The notes under the pieces were generated by a model, which worked only from the letters and a program-made list of their open reading frames with translations, did no database searches and was not told the origin of the DNA. From an uncultured Alphaproteobacteria bacterium (GTDB taxonomy: Bacteria; Pseudomonadota; Alphaproteobacteria; Rhodobacterales; Rhodobacteraceae), in NCBI GenBank assembly GCA_902599445.1, contig CACKFK010000009.1, forward strand, positions 1 through 52,447: a DNA stretch of 52,447 nucleotides, in the 5' to 3' direction. The position numbers and the translations under genes are program-made. Below, piece after piece: positions 1 through 10,110 of the stretch (position 1 is its first letter; the number at the start of each line of letters is the position of its first letter).

Positions 1-75
1 ATTTTGTGCTACAGTTTCTGTGAACAACTACAGATTGTTTTCAAGAAGAGGCATGCATCAAAGGGCAGTCAGGAA

Positions 76-579
76 ATGAATGTTAAACAGGATTTAGAGG
101 CTTATTTTTCTGCAAACCCAGTATTTTTCTTTAGGTCGATTGCAAAGAAAAAAAATTGGGAGATCGTTGCAGAAGAAAATGATAGCACTGCATTCTATGC
201 CGAAGGGAAATGGCGGCTGTATTTGTGTTGGTTTCAATGGATTGAGGCAGATCAACAGTTACGAATAACATGTGAATATGATCTGAAGTTACCAAAAAAT
301 AGGAGAAACTCACTTTATCGAACTCTAAATCTGGCTAATGAAAAATGTGAAGAAGGTTTTTTCACCTATTGTGATCAGCAAAATATAATTGTTTTTCATA
401 GTAAGTTTAAAGGATTAGATGCTTTGGAGATAAGTAGTTTGCGATCTCAGGAAATAATTGAGGATATAACAAATATCATGGATGAGCTATACCCTGTATT
501 TCAATTAATATCCTGGGGTAAAGAAAGTCCTGACATGGCTATGAGACTTGCTAGTAATCATATTTCAGGCTTTATCTGA
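76..579 (+). CDS. YbjN domain-containing protein
   Basis: The product is about 167 aa with the YbjN fold, which is related to type III secretion chaperone-like proteins. Its molecular role is not established. The sequence shows the family's pattern of an N-terminal helix followed by a strand-rich core (around WRLYLCWFQW and ITCEYDLKLP) and a helical C-terminus. No signal peptide or membrane segment is visible, so it is probably cytoplasmic. The open frame extends back to a TTG at position 4, but the ATG at 76 follows AGGAA and is preferred. It lies 51 bp upstream of proC, a pairing common in alphaproteobacteria, and is probably co-transcribed with it. The family call is fairly secure; the function is unknown. 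Confidence 0.8.
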   Translation: MNVKQDLEAYFSANPVFFFRSIAKKKNWEIVAEENDSTAFYAEGKWRLYLCWFQWIEADQQLRITCEYDLKLPKNRRNSLYRTLNLANEKCEEGFFTYCDQQNIIVFHSKFKGLDALEISSLRSQEIIEDITNIMDELYPVFQLISWGKESPDMAMRLASNHISGFI

Positions 580-630
580 GCAACGGTAGCATTTTCCATA
601 AAATTGAAAAAATCTATAAGGAACGCAGAC

Positions 631-1464
631 ATGTCGATATTGAATGGTAAGACGACATTATTAATGATAGGTGCAGGGAATATGGGTGAGGCTATGCTAA
701 AAAGTTGGGTTCAAACCCAAATTAGTAAATTCTCTCTATTAGTTTTAGAACCTCAACCGTCAGATTGGTTGAAATCTATGTTTGAAATGGGTTTAGTGGA
801 ATTGAATAATATAAAAACTGAAAACAAAATCGATATTTGTGTTTTCGCAGTGAAGCCACAAACGCTTGGAAAGGCTTTAGAAGAGAATAGAAAAAGGTTG
901 AGAAAAGAAACTCTTATTGTGTCTGTTGTTGCTGGTAAAGATTTCAATTTTCTTAAGTCAAGCTTGCACACCGATCAACCAATCATCCGGGTAATGCCGA
1001 ATACTCCGGTTTCGGTTAGCCAGGGGATTTCAGCTATTGTAGCAAACAAATCCACAGATCAAACCCATATTGGGTGGGTGCAGGCATTATTTGATGCACT
1101 AGGAAAAATTGTCTTGTTAAAAAATGAAAATCAGATTGACGCAGTTACTGCCATTTCAGGATCTGGGCCTGCATATGTCTTCAATTTTATTGAAAATTTG
1201 ATTGAAATAGCTGAGGAGTTGGGGTTGTCGGCCGAGGTTTCCAAGAAACTAGTGATACAGACTGTTGTAGGTGCTGGCATCCTATCTGGTTCGACCACAT
1301 TCAGTCCTGGAAGGTTACGGGAGAATGTAACTAGCCCTGCTGGCACTACACAGGCAGCTCTAGAAGTTTTAATGGATGAAAAGTTTGGATGGAAACCAAT
1401 AATTAAGAAGGCAGTTCATGCTGCCCACAATAGAAGTAAGGAGTTAGCAGGTACTAAGAATTAG
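631..1464 (+). CDS. proC: Pyrroline-5-carboxylate reductase
   Basis: This enzyme catalyses the last step of proline synthesis, NAD(P)H-dependent reduction of 1-pyrroline-5-carboxylate to proline, in the cytoplasm. The N-terminal Rossmann motif GAGNMG lies near residues 14-19. The substrate-site block SGSGPAYVF lies near residue 175, and the C-terminal signature TSPAGTTQAAL near residue 234. The length (277 aa) matches the family. An in-frame TTG at 604 would add nine residues, but the ATG at 631 has AGGAA about eight bases upstream and gives the usual N-terminus. It sits between the ybjN-like gene and the CsaA-type gene, all on the same strand. Confidence 0.95.
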   Translation: MSILNGKTTLLMIGAGNMGEAMLKSWVQTQISKFSLLVLEPQPSDWLKSMFEMGLVELNNIKTENKIDICVFAVKPQTLGKALEENRKRLRKETLIVSVVAGKDFNFLKSSLHTDQPIIRVMPNTPVSVSQGISAIVANKSTDQTHIGWVQALFDALGKIVLLKNENQIDAVTAISGSGPAYVFNFIENLIEIAEELGLSAEVSKKLVIQTVVGAGILSGSTTFSPGRLRENVTSPAGTTQAALEVLMDEKFGWKPIIKKAVHAAHNRSKELAGTKN

Positions 1465-1481
1465 TAAGGGAGGATCCTGAT

Positions 1482-1823
1482 TTGGTAATTACTGATTTTG
1501 ATAGCTTTATGAAAATTGATATTAGGGTGGGTGAAATAGTTAGAGTTGAACCGTATCCTGAGGCAAAAAAACCAGCCCTTAAGCTTTGGATTGATTTTGG
1601 ACCGGAATTAGGGGAGAGAAAGTCCTCTGCCCAGATAACCAAGTATTATTCTCCAGAGACATTAGTAGGCCGACAAATAATCGCCGTGGTAAATTTTAAA
1701 CCTAGGCAAATAGGTAAGTTCATTTCAGAAGTTTTAGTATTAGGAGTACCGGATGGGGAAGGTGATGGAGTCATTTTGGTGGAACCTGAAGCAGAAGCAC
1801 TCTTGGGGGGGCGAGTCCACTAA
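1482..1823 (+). CDS. csaA: CsaA/YgjH-type tRNA-binding domain protein
   Basis: This small protein (113 aa) is made of one OB-fold tRNA-binding domain, the same fold found at the N-terminus of PheT and the C-terminus of bacterial MetRS. Family members bind tRNA and have been described as chaperone-like. The core MKIDIRVGEIVRVE near the start and the AVVNFKPRQIG block around residue 66 are typical. The start is TTG, supported by a strong AAGGGAGG ribosome-binding site at 1467-1474. It is 17 bp downstream of proC. Its stop codon overlaps that of convergent tdk: the four bases CTAA at 1820-1823 supply both stops. Confidence 0.88.
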   Translation: MVITDFDSFMKIDIRVGEIVRVEPYPEAKKPALKLWIDFGPELGERKSSAQITKYYSPETLVGRQIIAVVNFKPRQIGKFISEVLVLGVPDGEGDGVILVEPEAEALLGGRVH

Positions 1824-2401
1824 GACTTACCCATTTCTTCACACCAGTGGAGTCGGCATAGAGATGTATAGGTTTCATTCCCGCCAATTTGGATCTGGCT
1901 ACCTTCAGAAACTATTTGACCAAGGTTGTTTCTACGAACCACCATTGTCGCCTTTTTCCCACAATGACAAATCGTTTTTATTTCCTTAATCTCATCTGCA
2001 ATTGATAGAAGTGTCAAAGACCCAGGGAAAAGTTCTCCTCTGAAATCAACGCGTAAGCCATAACAAAGGACTGGTATCTTTAATTGATCTACGATTCTTG
2101 CTAGTTGCCAGACTTGTGCCTTGGACAAAAACTGTGCTTCATCTAAGAGAACACAATCAATTTTAAATGTTGCCGAAGCATTTCTTACTTTTTCATAAAT
2201 ATCATCTGTAGATGTGAAAACCGAGGCTTTTTCTTCTATTCCGATGCGACTGACTATTTTTGCTTCTCCTGCTCTATTATCAAGTTTTGCTGTAATTAAT
2301 TTTGGTATCATTCCCCGTTCACGATAATTATATGCAGCTTGGAGTAATGCGGTTGATTTGCCAGCATTCATGGTAGAATAGTTGAAATATAGTTTTGCCA
2401 T
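1820..2401 (-). CDS. tdk: Thymidine kinase (type II)
   Basis: Thymidine kinase phosphorylates thymidine to dTMP with ATP in the pyrimidine salvage pathway. The P-loop is at residues 9-16 (STMNAGKS), and the Walker-B-like DEAQ at 87-90 carries the catalytic glutamate. The zinc-lasso cysteines are CHC at 145-147 and a further Cys at 182 (SLCRLHW). The length of 193 aa matches bacterial type II enzymes. It starts with ATG 24 bp downstream of carB, so the two probably share a transcript, a sensible grouping of salvage and de novo pyrimidine functions. Confidence 0.95.
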   Translation of the reverse strand: MAKLYFNYSTMNAGKSTALLQAAYNYRERGMIPKLITAKLDNRAGEAKIVSRIGIEEKASVFTSTDDIYEKVRNASATFKIDCVLLDEAQFLSKAQVWQLARIVDQLKIPVLCYGLRVDFRGELFPGSLTLLSIADEIKEIKTICHCGKKATMVVRRNNLGQIVSEGSQIQIGGNETYTSLCRLHWCEEMGKS

Positions 2402-2425
2402 TCAATACGAATCCACTTTTAATGC

Positions 2426-5400
2426 TTACTGATAAGCCTTTAGTTCTTGGAGTGAGATAATACTAATTTCTGATTCCTTAGAGCTTTTCATAGCACGGGC
2501 AGCAGCCCAAGCTCCAGTGGCTGAAGTAAAATATGCAATTCTCTTGGCTACAGATATCGTTCTTATTCCTCGGCTGTCTTTAATAGACTGAAGCCCTTCA
2601 GTCGTGTTAAAGACAAGGTCTATCTTGTTATCACTTAAAAGATCTAAAATATTTGGTCTACCCTCATAGGCTTTGTTTACTTGTGTTACCTTTATACCAT
2701 TCTTTTTAAGATAGGAGGCAGTTCCTTGGGTGGCTATGATTTCCATATTCAAAGCCCTAAGTATAAGACACGCCTCTAGTAGTTTTGAATTCTTGTCGTG
2801 GTCCCTCAAAGATATAAAGGCGGTTCCTTTTTCTGGTAATTTTATCCCAGTAGCTAACTGCGCTTTTAAGAATGCTTGTTCAAATGAAGTATCAATTCCC
2901 ATCACTTCACCTGTGGAACGCATCTCAGGCCCTAGAAGGACGTCTACCCCAGTAAATTTATCAAAAGGTAAGACAACTTCTTTTACTGCATAAAATTTTA
3001 ATATGGGTTCTTCTACATTATTTTCACAAATTCCAGCCATTATTAAAGCTGCTAATCCAGGGATTGGTACTCCTATAGCTTTTGATACGAAAGGTAGTGT
3101 TCTTGATGCACGTGGGTTGACTTCCAAAACAAAAATGTCATTTCCCTTTATGGCAAACTGTATGTTCATCAGACCAATGACTTTGAGCTCAAGCGCTAAA
3201 ATTGTGGCTTGCCTTTTAATTTCATTTGTCACTTTTTTGGGTAAGGAATATGGCGGAATAGAACATGCACTATCTCCCGAATGTATCCCGGCCTCCTCAA
3301 TATGTTGCATAATACCCACGACTGTAACCTTATTTCCATCAGATATTGCATCTACATCCACTTCAATAGCTCCTTTAATAAAGCTATCAATTAGTATTGG
3401 ATTTTCACCACTTACTTGTACTGCATCTTTGATATAACGCTTTAGATGCTCCTTATTTAACACCACCTCCATAGCCCTACCTCCTATTACGTAGGACGGC
3501 CTGATAACTACGGGATACCCAATCTTCGTTGCTTTACTGGTAGCTTCTTGCTCGGATCTAGCTATTCCATTCTTTGGTTGTTTTAGTTTCAGTCTATTTA
3601 AAAGGTCTTGAAATTTTTCACGATCTTCTGAAATATCAATTGAACTTGGATTAGTGCCGAGGATTGGGATGTTGTGATATGAAAGTGCCTTAGTTAGATT
3701 TAATGGCGTCTGTCCTCCTAACTGTATTATTACACCCTTTAGATGTCCATTAGACTTTTCTACTCTAATTATCTCCATAACATGTTCAATGGTGAGCGGT
3801 TCAAAATAAAGTCTATCTGATGTGTCATAATCAGTAGAGACTGTCTCTGGGTTACAGTTAACCATGATCGTTTCAATTCCAGCCTTAGAAAGTGCGAAAC
3901 TGGCATGGCAGCAGCAGTAATCAAATTCTACTCCTTGCCCAATTCTATTTGGACCGCTGCCTATGATAATAATTTTCTCAGTATCACTGGGATCGGATTC
4001 ACAATCCATATTTTCTGAAATGATTGTGTCATATGTGGAATACATGTATGGGGTATTTGATTGAAATTCTCCTGCACAGGTATCTACTCTTTTAAAAGTA
4101 GCTTTTACACCCATATTCCACCTTTCTTCACGAACTTTATCTTCAGATAAGGATGTTAATTCAGCTAGCCTTGCATCAGTAAAACCCATTGATTTCAAAA
4201 GGTGTAACCCTTCTGCGTTATTGGGTAGGGCGTTTTCTTTTAATGTCTCCTCAACAGTTATTATCTCTTCTATTCTTTGTACGAACCATGGATCAATTCT
4301 TGTGATTTGGTGAATAGTTTTCTTATCCATGCCTGAGCGTAGCGCTTGCGCTACTTGCAGTAATCTATCGGAATTTTGCTTTGATAATACAGATATCTTT
4401 TCTGCTCTATCATCAGGAAATTCAATTTCATTCAATCCCGTAAGACCTGTTTCTAGTGAAGCTAAAGCTTTTTGCAAACTTTCTTGAAAAGATCCACCAA
4501 TAGCCATTACTTCACCCACAGATTTCATGGCACTATTTAATTCATTACTTGACCCAGGAAATTTCTCAAAAGTGAATCGAGGCACCTTTACAACGACATA
4601 ATCAATGGTTGGCTCAAAGCTAGCTGGGGTTGTTCCAGTAATATCGTTATTCAACTCATCGAGTGTGAAACCAATTGCTAGTTTGGTTGCGATCTTGGCA
4701 ATAGGAAAGCCAGTGGCTTTGGAGGCAAGAGCAGATGATCGAGAAACCCGTGGGTTCATTTCTATAACAACCATTCTACCATCTTCTGGATTGATCGCCC
4801 ACTGGACGTTTGATCCACCAGTTTCTACGCCAATTTCTCGTAGTATTCTGATCGAATTAGTTCTCATTAGCTGAAATTCTTTATCTGTTAAGGTCATAGC
4901 TGGCGCTACTGTTATGCTGTCACCAGTATGAACACCCATTGGGTCGACATTTTCTATAGAGCAGACCACTATGGCATTATCCATTTTATCTCGAATGACC
5001 TCTAATTCAAATTCTTTCCAACCCAACAGACTTTCATCGATCAGAATTTGATTGACTGGCGACATTTCAAGGCCAGTTCTACATATTTCAAAATATTCTC
5101 CTTTATTGTATGCGATTCCACCACCTGCTCCGCCTAGGGTAAAAGCTGGACGAATAATGGCTGGAAGACCTATTACCTCAAGTGCGTTTCTTACATCTTC
5201 AAAATTTTCGGCTATCATCGACTTTGGACTTGCAATTTCAAGATTATCCATAGCTTCTCGAAATTGTCTTCTATCTTCAGCCTTTTCTATTGAGTTCTTT
5301 TTCGCCCCAATCAATTCAACTTTTTCTCTCGCCAATATTCCAGCATTTTCTAAAGAAATAGCGGCATTTAATCCAGTTTGGCCACCCATAGTGGGAAGTA

Positions 5401-5656
5401 GGGCATCTGGTTTTTCTTTTTTTATAATAGCCTCTAAAGTATTAACACTGATTGGCTCTATATATGTTGCGTCGGCTATTTCTGGATCTGTCATAATTGT
5501 TGCAGGATTAGAGTTTACCAAAATCACACGATAACCTTCTTCCTTTAAAGCTTTGCAGGCTTGAGTACCTGAATAATCAAATTCACATGCCTGACCAATG
5601 ACTATCGGGCCAGCACCTATGATCATAATTGAAGAAATATCTTTTCGTTTAGGCAT
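2426..5656 (-). CDS. carB: Carbamoyl-phosphate synthase large subunit
   Basis: This subunit makes carbamoyl phosphate from bicarbonate, ammonia (delivered by CarA) and two ATP, feeding pyrimidine and arginine synthesis. The protein is full length at 1076 aa. It has two homologous halves, each with a pre-ATP-grasp region ([17 protein letters not shown] near the start; [18 protein letters not shown] about midway) and an ATP-grasp domain, followed by a C-terminal MGS-like regulatory domain from roughly residue 940. The Arg-Ser/Thr-rich loops ([16 protein letters not shown] and [16 protein letters not shown]) are present in both halves. carA is not adjacent and must lie elsewhere. The region upstream is shared with divergent aspS. 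No strong Shine-Dalgarno precedes the ATG. Confidence 0.97.
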   Translation of the reverse strand: MPKRKDISSIMIIGAGPIVIGQACEFDYSGTQACKALKEEGYRVILVNSNPATIMTDPEIADATYIEPISVNTLEAIIKKEKPDALLPTMGGQTGLNAAISLENAGILAREKVELIGAKKNSIEKAEDRRQFREAMDNLEIASPKSMIAENFEDVRNALEVIGLPAIIRPAFTLGGAGGGIAYNKGEYFEICRTGLEMSPVNQILIDESLLGWKEFELEVIRDKMDNAIVVCSIENVDPMGVHTGDSITVAPAMTLTDKEFQLMRTNSIRILREIGVETGGSNVQWAINPEDGRMVVIEMNPRVSRSSALASKATGFPIAKIATKLAIGFTLDELNNDITGTTPASFEPTIDYVVVKVPRFTFEKFPGSSNELNSAMKSVGEVMAIGGSFQESLQKALASLETGLTGLNEIEFPDDRAEKISVLSKQNSDRLLQVAQALRSGMDKKTIHQITRIDPWFVQRIEEIITVEETLKENALPNNAEGLHLLKSMGFTDARLAELTSLSEDKVREERWNMGVKATFKRVDTCAGEFQSNTPYMYSTYDTIISENMDCESDPSDTEKIIIIGSGPNRIGQGVEFDYCCCHASFALSKAGIETIMVNCNPETVSTDYDTSDRLYFEPLTIEHVMEIIRVEKSNGHLKGVIIQLGGQTPLNLTKALSYHNIPILGTNPSSIDISEDREKFQDLLNRLKLKQPKNGIARSEQEATSKATKIGYPVVIRPSYVIGGRAMEVVLNKEHLKRYIKDAVQVSGENPILIDSFIKGAIEVDVDAISDGNKVTVVGIMQHIEEAGIHSGDSACSIPPYSLPKKVTNEIKRQATILALELKVIGLMNIQFAIKGNDIFVLEVNPRASRTLPFVSKAIGVPIPGLAALIMAGICENNVEEPILKFYAVKEVVLPFDKFTGVDVLLGPEMRSTGEVMGIDTSFEQAFLKAQLATGIKLPEKGTAFISLRDHDKNSKLLEACLILRALNMEIIATQGTASYLKKNGIKVTQVNKAYEGRPNILDLLSDNKIDLVFNTTEGLQSIKDSRGIRTISVAKRIAYFTSATGAWAAARAMKSSKESEISIISLQELKAYQ

Positions 5657-5715
5657 TTTTCAGTTTAAGTTGGTTTCTAAAATTCGTTTTGTCAGTAACT
5701 CATGAATTGCGCAAG

Positions 5716-5727
5716 ACAAATATTTGT
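5716..5727. promoter_or_regulatory. 12-bp perfect palindrome between carB and aspS
   Basis: ACAAATATTTGT is a perfect palindrome in the 185-bp gap between the divergent carB and aspS genes, about 60 bp upstream of carB and 115 bp upstream of aspS. The position suits an operator, but no regulator or matching site is known to me. In AT-rich DNA such a short palindrome can arise by chance. A possible -10 for aspS (TATACT) lies at 5773-5778, without a clear -35. Confidence 0.25.
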
Positions 5728-5841
5728 GTCGTGGTTTGTTTGATAGATAAATAGATCGTAGTTGGGCGAATTTATACTTTACGCTTTTGTTTCTTTCGAT
5801 TATTCCAAATAGAAATTCTAATTAATGCCTCAGAGGTTTAC

Positions 5842-7635
5842 ATGAAAGTTTATCGTACTCACAATTGCGCAGAGCTAAGTTTAGATCATGTTGATCAGGA
5901 AGTGACATTATCGGGATGGGTTCACAGAGTACGAGATCACGGGGGGGTATTATTTATTGATTTGCGTGATCATTATGGCATAACTCAGGTGGTTATAGAT
6001 CCTGACAGTAAAGATTTTGTGAATGCTGAAACTTATAGATCAGAATGGTGCATCAAGGTTACTGGTAGAGTAAAAGCACGCGAATCTGACCTAATTAATA
6101 AGAATTTACAAACTGGTTACATTGAGGTTTTCATAGATAAAACAGAGATCATTTCAACTGCCGAAGATCTTCCCTTACCAGTTTTTGGTGAACTAGAGTA
6201 CCCAGAGGAAACGCGATTAAGGTATCGGTTTCTGGATTTAAGGCGGGAAGGTTTGCACAAAAATATGCTATTGCGAGCAGATGTCATAGCTTCAATTAGG
6301 AAGGAGATGTGGCAAATTGGGTTTAATGAATTTCAGACGCCTATATTGACAGCTTCTTCACCAGAAGGAGCGAGAGATTTCTTGGTTCCAAGTAGGTTAA
6401 ACAGGGGGAAATTTTATGCTTTACCACAAGCTCCCCAACAATTTAAACAACTTATTATGATGGGAGGGTTTGATAAATACTTTCAAATAGCACCTTGTTT
6501 TCGTGATGAGGATCCAAGATCGGATAGGTCTCCAACCGATTTTTATCAGTTGGATATAGAGATGAGTTTCGTTAATCAGGATGATATTTTTAATGCGGTA
6601 AAGCCTGTAGTAGAGAAGATTTTTAGGAAATACTCTGACAAGAAAGTTGAAAGTGACTGGCCAAGAATCACCTATAAGGATGCAATGTTATGGTATGGCA
6701 CAGATAAGCCTGATTTAAGAAATCCAATAAAGATGGAAAAGGTCTGCGAATATTTTAGAGAATCTGGTTTTGTTGTGTTTTCAAATATTCTTAAAAATGA
6801 GGGATCTGAAATAAGAGCCATACCAGCTCCAGGGGGCGGTAGTAGAAATTTTTGTGACAGAATGAACATTTTTGCTCAGAAGGAAGGTCTTCCTGGTATG
6901 GGGTACATATTTTGGAGAGAAATAGATGGAAAAATAGACGCTGCAGGTCCCTTAGCAAAGAACATAGGTTTTGAAAAATCCGAAATGATAAGAAATAAAC
7001 TAGGATTGAATGTGGGAGATGCAGCATTTTTCCTGGGAGGAGAACCAAAGAATTTTGAAGCTTTTTCAGCAAAGGCTAGAAATCAAATAGGAAAACAATT
7101 AAAATTAATTGATGAAGATGTTTTTGCCTTTGCTTGGATAATTGATTTTCCAATGTATGAGAAGGACAGTGAAAGTGAAAAAATAGATTTTTCCCATAAT
7201 CCATTTTCCATGCCGCAAGGGGGCTTATCTGCACTTGATGGCAACCCTTTGGAAGTACTTGGTTATCAATATGATCTTGCCTGTAATGGTTATGAGTTAT
7301 TGTCTGGAGCGATTAGAAACCATGAGTTAGATACGATGTTTAAAGCATTTGAATTAGCAGGTTATTCCAATAAGGAGGTGTCTTCACGTTTTTCAGGTAT
7401 GATTCAGGGGTTAAAATTTTCTCCCCCACCTCACGGTGGTTGCGCTTTAGGAATAGACAGAATGCTAATGTTATTAGCCGGAGAGGAAAATATTCGAGAG
7501 GTGATTATGTTTCCCATGAATCAGAAAGGTGAAGATTTAATGATGAATGCTCCCTCTTCCCCTACAAATGAACAAATTCGCGATCTAGGCATCAGAATTG
7601 TTGAGGGGGATCCAGATAAAATGAATGGATCTTAA
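5842..7635 (+). CDS. aspS: Aspartate--tRNA(Asp/Asn) ligase
   Basis: This class II aminoacyl-tRNA synthetase charges tRNA-Asp. In organisms without AsnRS it also charges tRNA-Asn, which is then amidated by GatCAB. The 597 aa comprise an N-terminal OB-fold anticodon domain (to about 105), a catalytic core with motif 2 around residue 220 ([17 protein letters not shown]), the bacterial GAD insertion (about 290-415), and motif 3 at about 535-555 ([18 protein letters not shown]). The motif-2 loop [11 protein letters not shown] resembles non-discriminating alphaproteobacterial enzymes rather than RDEDLRADRQP of the E. coli type. A ribosome-binding site (GAGG) precedes the ATG. The nitroreductase gene follows after 3 bp. 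Confidence 0.96.
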   Translation: MKVYRTHNCAELSLDHVDQEVTLSGWVHRVRDHGGVLFIDLRDHYGITQVVIDPDSKDFVNAETYRSEWCIKVTGRVKARESDLINKNLQTGYIEVFIDKTEIISTAEDLPLPVFGELEYPEETRLRYRFLDLRREGLHKNMLLRADVIASIRKEMWQIGFNEFQTPILTASSPEGARDFLVPSRLNRGKFYALPQAPQQFKQLIMMGGFDKYFQIAPCFRDEDPRSDRSPTDFYQLDIEMSFVNQDDIFNAVKPVVEKIFRKYSDKKVESDWPRITYKDAMLWYGTDKPDLRNPIKMEKVCEYFRESGFVVFSNILKNEGSEIRAIPAPGGGSRNFCDRMNIFAQKEGLPGMGYIFWREIDGKIDAAGPLAKNIGFEKSEMIRNKLGLNVGDAAFFLGGEPKNFEAFSAKARNQIGKQLKLIDEDVFAFAWIIDFPMYEKDSESEKIDFSHNPFSMPQGGLSALDGNPLEVLGYQYDLACNGYELLSGAIRNHELDTMFKAFELAGYSNKEVSSRFSGMIQGLKFSPPPHGGCALGIDRMLMLLAGEENIREVIMFPMNQKGEDLMMNAPSSPTNEQIRDLGIRIVEGDPDKMNGS

Positions 7636-7638
7636 GGA

Positions 7639-8208
7639 ATGATAATTAATAATAATGGCATAGATTTTTTCACAAAGCGACGATCTGTATCTGTCAAGGC
7701 ATTGAAGGGCCCAGGTCCGGCAATAGAGGAAACTTTAGAAATACTTCAATCCGCTTTGCGAGTACCAGATCATGGCAAACTGGAGCCTTGGAGGTTTATT
7801 ATCATTCTAGAAGAATCAAAAGATAGATTTATTGATATAATGTTGAGGCGGGGACAAGAAATTTCTATAGATTTCGATAAACTAGAAAAAAATAAAACGA
7901 ATATACTTAATTCCCCATTAATCGTTACTACAATTTGTTGCACAAAAGAGAGTTCAAAAATCCCAGAGATAGAACAAATTCTCTCAGCTGGTGCCCTATG
8001 CTTAAATGTATTGAATAATTTTCTTGTTCGTGGCTGGGGAGCGAATTGGTTAACTGGTTGGATGGCTCATGACCGGGTTTTTGTTGAGGAGGCCTTTCAG
8101 TTAGGAGCAGATGAGTTCGTAGCAGGATTTATATATGTTGGGAATTATGATGAAGTCTCTCGGGAGAGACCAAGGCCTGAGGTTGCAGACAAAGTTACCT
8201 GGTTTTAA
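7639..8208 (+). CDS. Nitroreductase family protein (YdjA-like)
   Basis: A 189-aa FMN-dependent oxidoreductase of the nitroreductase superfamily. The N-terminal RRSVSVKAL segment and the RVPDHGKLEPWRFI block are the expected FMN-phosphate and isoalloxazine contacts. The C-terminal half has GWGANWLTGW and GFIYVGN, as in the single-domain YdjA group. Physiological substrates of this group are mostly unknown; they are generally assumed to reduce nitro or quinone compounds with NAD(P)H. The gene begins 3 bp after aspS and is almost certainly translated from the same mRNA. Downstream it converges on the DUF1467 gene with a 60-bp gap. Confidence 0.85.
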   Translation: MIINNNGIDFFTKRRSVSVKALKGPGPAIEETLEILQSALRVPDHGKLEPWRFIIILEESKDRFIDIMLRRGQEISIDFDKLEKNKTNILNSPLIVTTICCTKESSKIPEIEQILSAGALCLNVLNNFLVRGWGANWLTGWMAHDRVFVEEAFQLGADEFVAGFIYVGNYDEVSRERPRPEVADKVTWF

Positions 8209-8268
8209 AAAGCTTTAATTTTGGAATCGTTGTAATTGCTAACCCTGGTAGGTGCTGAAAACCCAGAT

Positions 8269-8502
8269 TTAATTTAGAAAAATAAGATATATTAGGCTCA
8301 TTACTATTGACCATAAACAAAAGGATAAAGTTGTAACCCACAACATTTTTCTTTTTATTTGGGGGTCTTCTGGAGCAGAAGATGGAGTGCCATGAATTTT
8401 TTTGCCAGATTCTTCTTGAGTTGTTATTTTCAAAGGTAATGCAATAAAAAGCAGGATAAACCAAATGATCGCTAATAGTACTATTGATGCTGTGATAGTC
8501 AT
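8269..8502 (-). CDS. DUF1467 family membrane protein
   Basis: A 77-aa protein with two predicted transmembrane helices: an N-terminal one (ASIVLLAIIWFILLFIALPL) and a C-terminal one (near LSFCLWSIVMSLIYLIFL). A short conserved cytosolic or periplasmic loop contains GTPSSAPEDPQIKRK. This PxxxPxxP-like loop and the helix arrangement match DUF1467, a small family found mainly in alphaproteobacteria; its function is unknown. The start ATG has GGAG five bases upstream. It begins 14 bp after the mce stop, an arrangement that recurs in alphaproteobacteria. A longer frame on the same strand (8195-8548) overlaps it and is spurious. Confidence 0.82.
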   Translation of the reverse strand: MTITASIVLLAIIWFILLFIALPLKITTQEESGKKIHGTPSSAPEDPQIKRKMLWVTTLSFCLWSIVMSLIYLIFLN

Positions 8503-8516
8503 CCTTGCTCCAATAT

Positions 8517-8921
8517 TTATTCTTGCTGCAATTCAATAAGGGTACCATTAAAATCCGATGGATGCAGGAAAATAACTGGTTTACCGTGCCCTCCTAATTT
8601 GGGTTTTCCTGATCCAAGTATCTTAAAACCTTTTCCAGAAAGATTCTGAATAGCTAAATCGATACTTTCAACCTCATAGCAAAGATGGTGTATGCCACCA
8701 TTGGGGTTTCTTTGAAGAAAATTACTAATGGGGCTGTTTTTGTCAAGAGGTGAAATGAGTTCAATCTTAGTGTTTGGTAGTGTTATGAAAACAATTTTCA
8801 CACCATGTTCGTGTTGTTCTATTATCTCACTAACTTCAGCTTTGAACATAACCTCATAGGTTTTGCTTGATTTTGTAATATCTGGTACAGCTATAGCTAC
8901 ATGGTTTAATTTACCGATCAT
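8517..8921 (-). CDS. mce: Methylmalonyl-CoA epimerase
   Basis: This enzyme interconverts (2S)- and (2R)-methylmalonyl-CoA, linking propionyl-CoA carboxylase to methylmalonyl-CoA mutase in propionate, odd-chain fatty acid and branched-chain amino acid breakdown. The 134-aa protein is a vicinal-oxygen-chelate fold. The metal ligands are visible as His7 (LNHVAIAV), a histidine in GGIHHLCYEVES and the C-terminal Glu in GTLIELQQE. It lies 17 bp downstream of dapE and just upstream of the DUF1467 gene. Mutase and carboxylase genes are not in the window. Confidence 0.93.
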   Translation of the reverse strand: MIGKLNHVAIAVPDITKSSKTYEVMFKAEVSEIIEQHEHGVKIVFITLPNTKIELISPLDKNSPISNFLQRNPNGGIHHLCYEVESIDLAIQNLSGKGFKILGSGKPKLGGHGKPVIFLHPSDFNGTLIELQQE

Positions 8922-8938
8922 GTTTATTTCCCAACGAT

Positions 8939-10108
8939 TTAAAATTTTTCCTTGAAATAACGGGCGTGTTCATCAATAAGTTTTGAATATATTTTTTCTA
9001 GTTCAAGTATTTGTGATAATGGTACCGACTCGTTAATCGAATGCATTTTTTCTCCAACAAGACCAAATTCAATCACTGGGCACCTTGTATAAATAAATCG
9101 TGCATCGGAAGTGCCACCAGAGGTAGAAAAGATAGGACTAACGCCAGTAATTTTTTCAACGCTTTTTTTTACTAACTTGGCGAGGTCTGTTGGCTCTGTA
9201 TAAAAGGGTTCTCCTGAAACCCTTGGCTTCACATGAATTTTTGTATTCGTCTTATTACTAATTTTTAAGGCCGATTTTTTTAGCCATTTGATCAGCTGTT
9301 TACTGTTGTGGCAATCATTAAACCTGATATTGATGGATGCTTTTACTTCTGAAGGAATCACATTATTTGCACTATTATTTGCAGAAATGGAGGTCGCCAC
9401 CAAAGTAGAGGGTTCGAAGAATTTTGAACCATCATCAAGTTTGGTACCTACTAACTCATTTAGAAAGGCTATGGCTGAATTAATTGGGTTGACTGCAAGG
9501 TGAGGATAAGCAGAATGACCTTGTTTCCCAATAATAGTAAAATTGCAAGTCATTGATCCTTTCCTTCCAATTTTCATTGCTTCTCCAAATTTTTTGGGGC
9601 ATGTAGGTTCTCCTACTATGCAATGATCGATGCGTTGATCATTGTCAGTCATCCAATCTAAAATTGCAGTTGTTCCGTGTTTTGCTTCTCCTTCTTCGTC
9701 TCCTGTAATCATTAAAGCAATTGAAAAATCAGACTTGGACTGTTTTGAGAATTTGATAGCTGCTGAACAAAATGCTGCTACTGCTGATTTCATATCTACT
9801 GCTCCTCTACCGAAGAGAAGGTCATTAACTATCTTCCCAGAAAATGGATCAAACTCCCACTTACTAAGATCCCCTGGGGGAACAACATCAACATGGCCAG
9901 AAAACCCTAGCGTTGGGAGATTCTTTGCTCCCCATCTTAAGAAAAGGTTTGATATTCCACCTCGATGAATACGATGGGTTTCAAATTCAGTATCTCTGAA
10001 TAGCTCTTCTATAAGTCTCAGAGCCCCCGCTTCTTTTGGAGTAACACTCGGGCATTGGATAAGTTTTGATGTCAGTTCAACAACGTTTATCATCCCTTTT
10101 TCACGCAC
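8939..10108 (-). CDS. dapE: Succinyl-diaminopimelate desuccinylase
   Basis: This zinc hydrolase of the M20 family removes succinate from N-succinyl-LL-2,6-diaminopimelate in the lysine and peptidoglycan precursor pathway. Metal and catalytic residues are seen in GHVDVVPPGD (His72, Asp74), RGAVDMKS (Asp105), GDEEGEAKHGT (Glu138/139) and GEPT (Glu167), with the final metal His in GEKMHSINE near residue 356. The central dimerisation domain starts with RKGSMTCNFTIIGKQGHSAYP. The length is 389 aa. GTG at 10108 is chosen because GAGGGA lies about eight bases upstream, inside the end of dapD; an internal ATG at 10093 has poor spacing. The gene follows dapD with two bases between stop and start. Confidence 0.95.
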   Translation of the reverse strand: MREKGMINVVELTSKLIQCPSVTPKEAGALRLIEELFRDTEFETHRIHRGGISNLFLRWGAKNLPTLGFSGHVDVVPPGDLSKWEFDPFSGKIVNDLLFGRGAVDMKSAVAAFCSAAIKFSKQSKSDFSIALMITGDEEGEAKHGTTAILDWMTDNDQRIDHCIVGEPTCPKKFGEAMKIGRKGSMTCNFTIIGKQGHSAYPHLAVNPINSAIAFLNELVGTKLDDGSKFFEPSTLVATSISANNSANNVIPSEVKASINIRFNDCHNSKQLIKWLKKSALKISNKTNTKIHVKPRVSGEPFYTEPTDLAKLVKKSVEKITGVSPIFSTSGGTSDARFIYTRCPVIEFGLVGEKMHSINESVPLSQILELEKIYSKLIDEHARYFKEKF

Positions 10109-10110
10109 AT

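Noticed and set aside
1753-1989. A 78-codon plus-strand frame across the csaA/tdk junction
   Set aside because: It lies antisense to tdk and out of frame with csaA, and both of these genes are well supported.
8195-8548. A 117-codon minus-strand frame
   Set aside because: It overlaps the DUF1467 gene and mce end in another frame, has no family resemblance, and the 77-aa DUF1467 protein explains the region.
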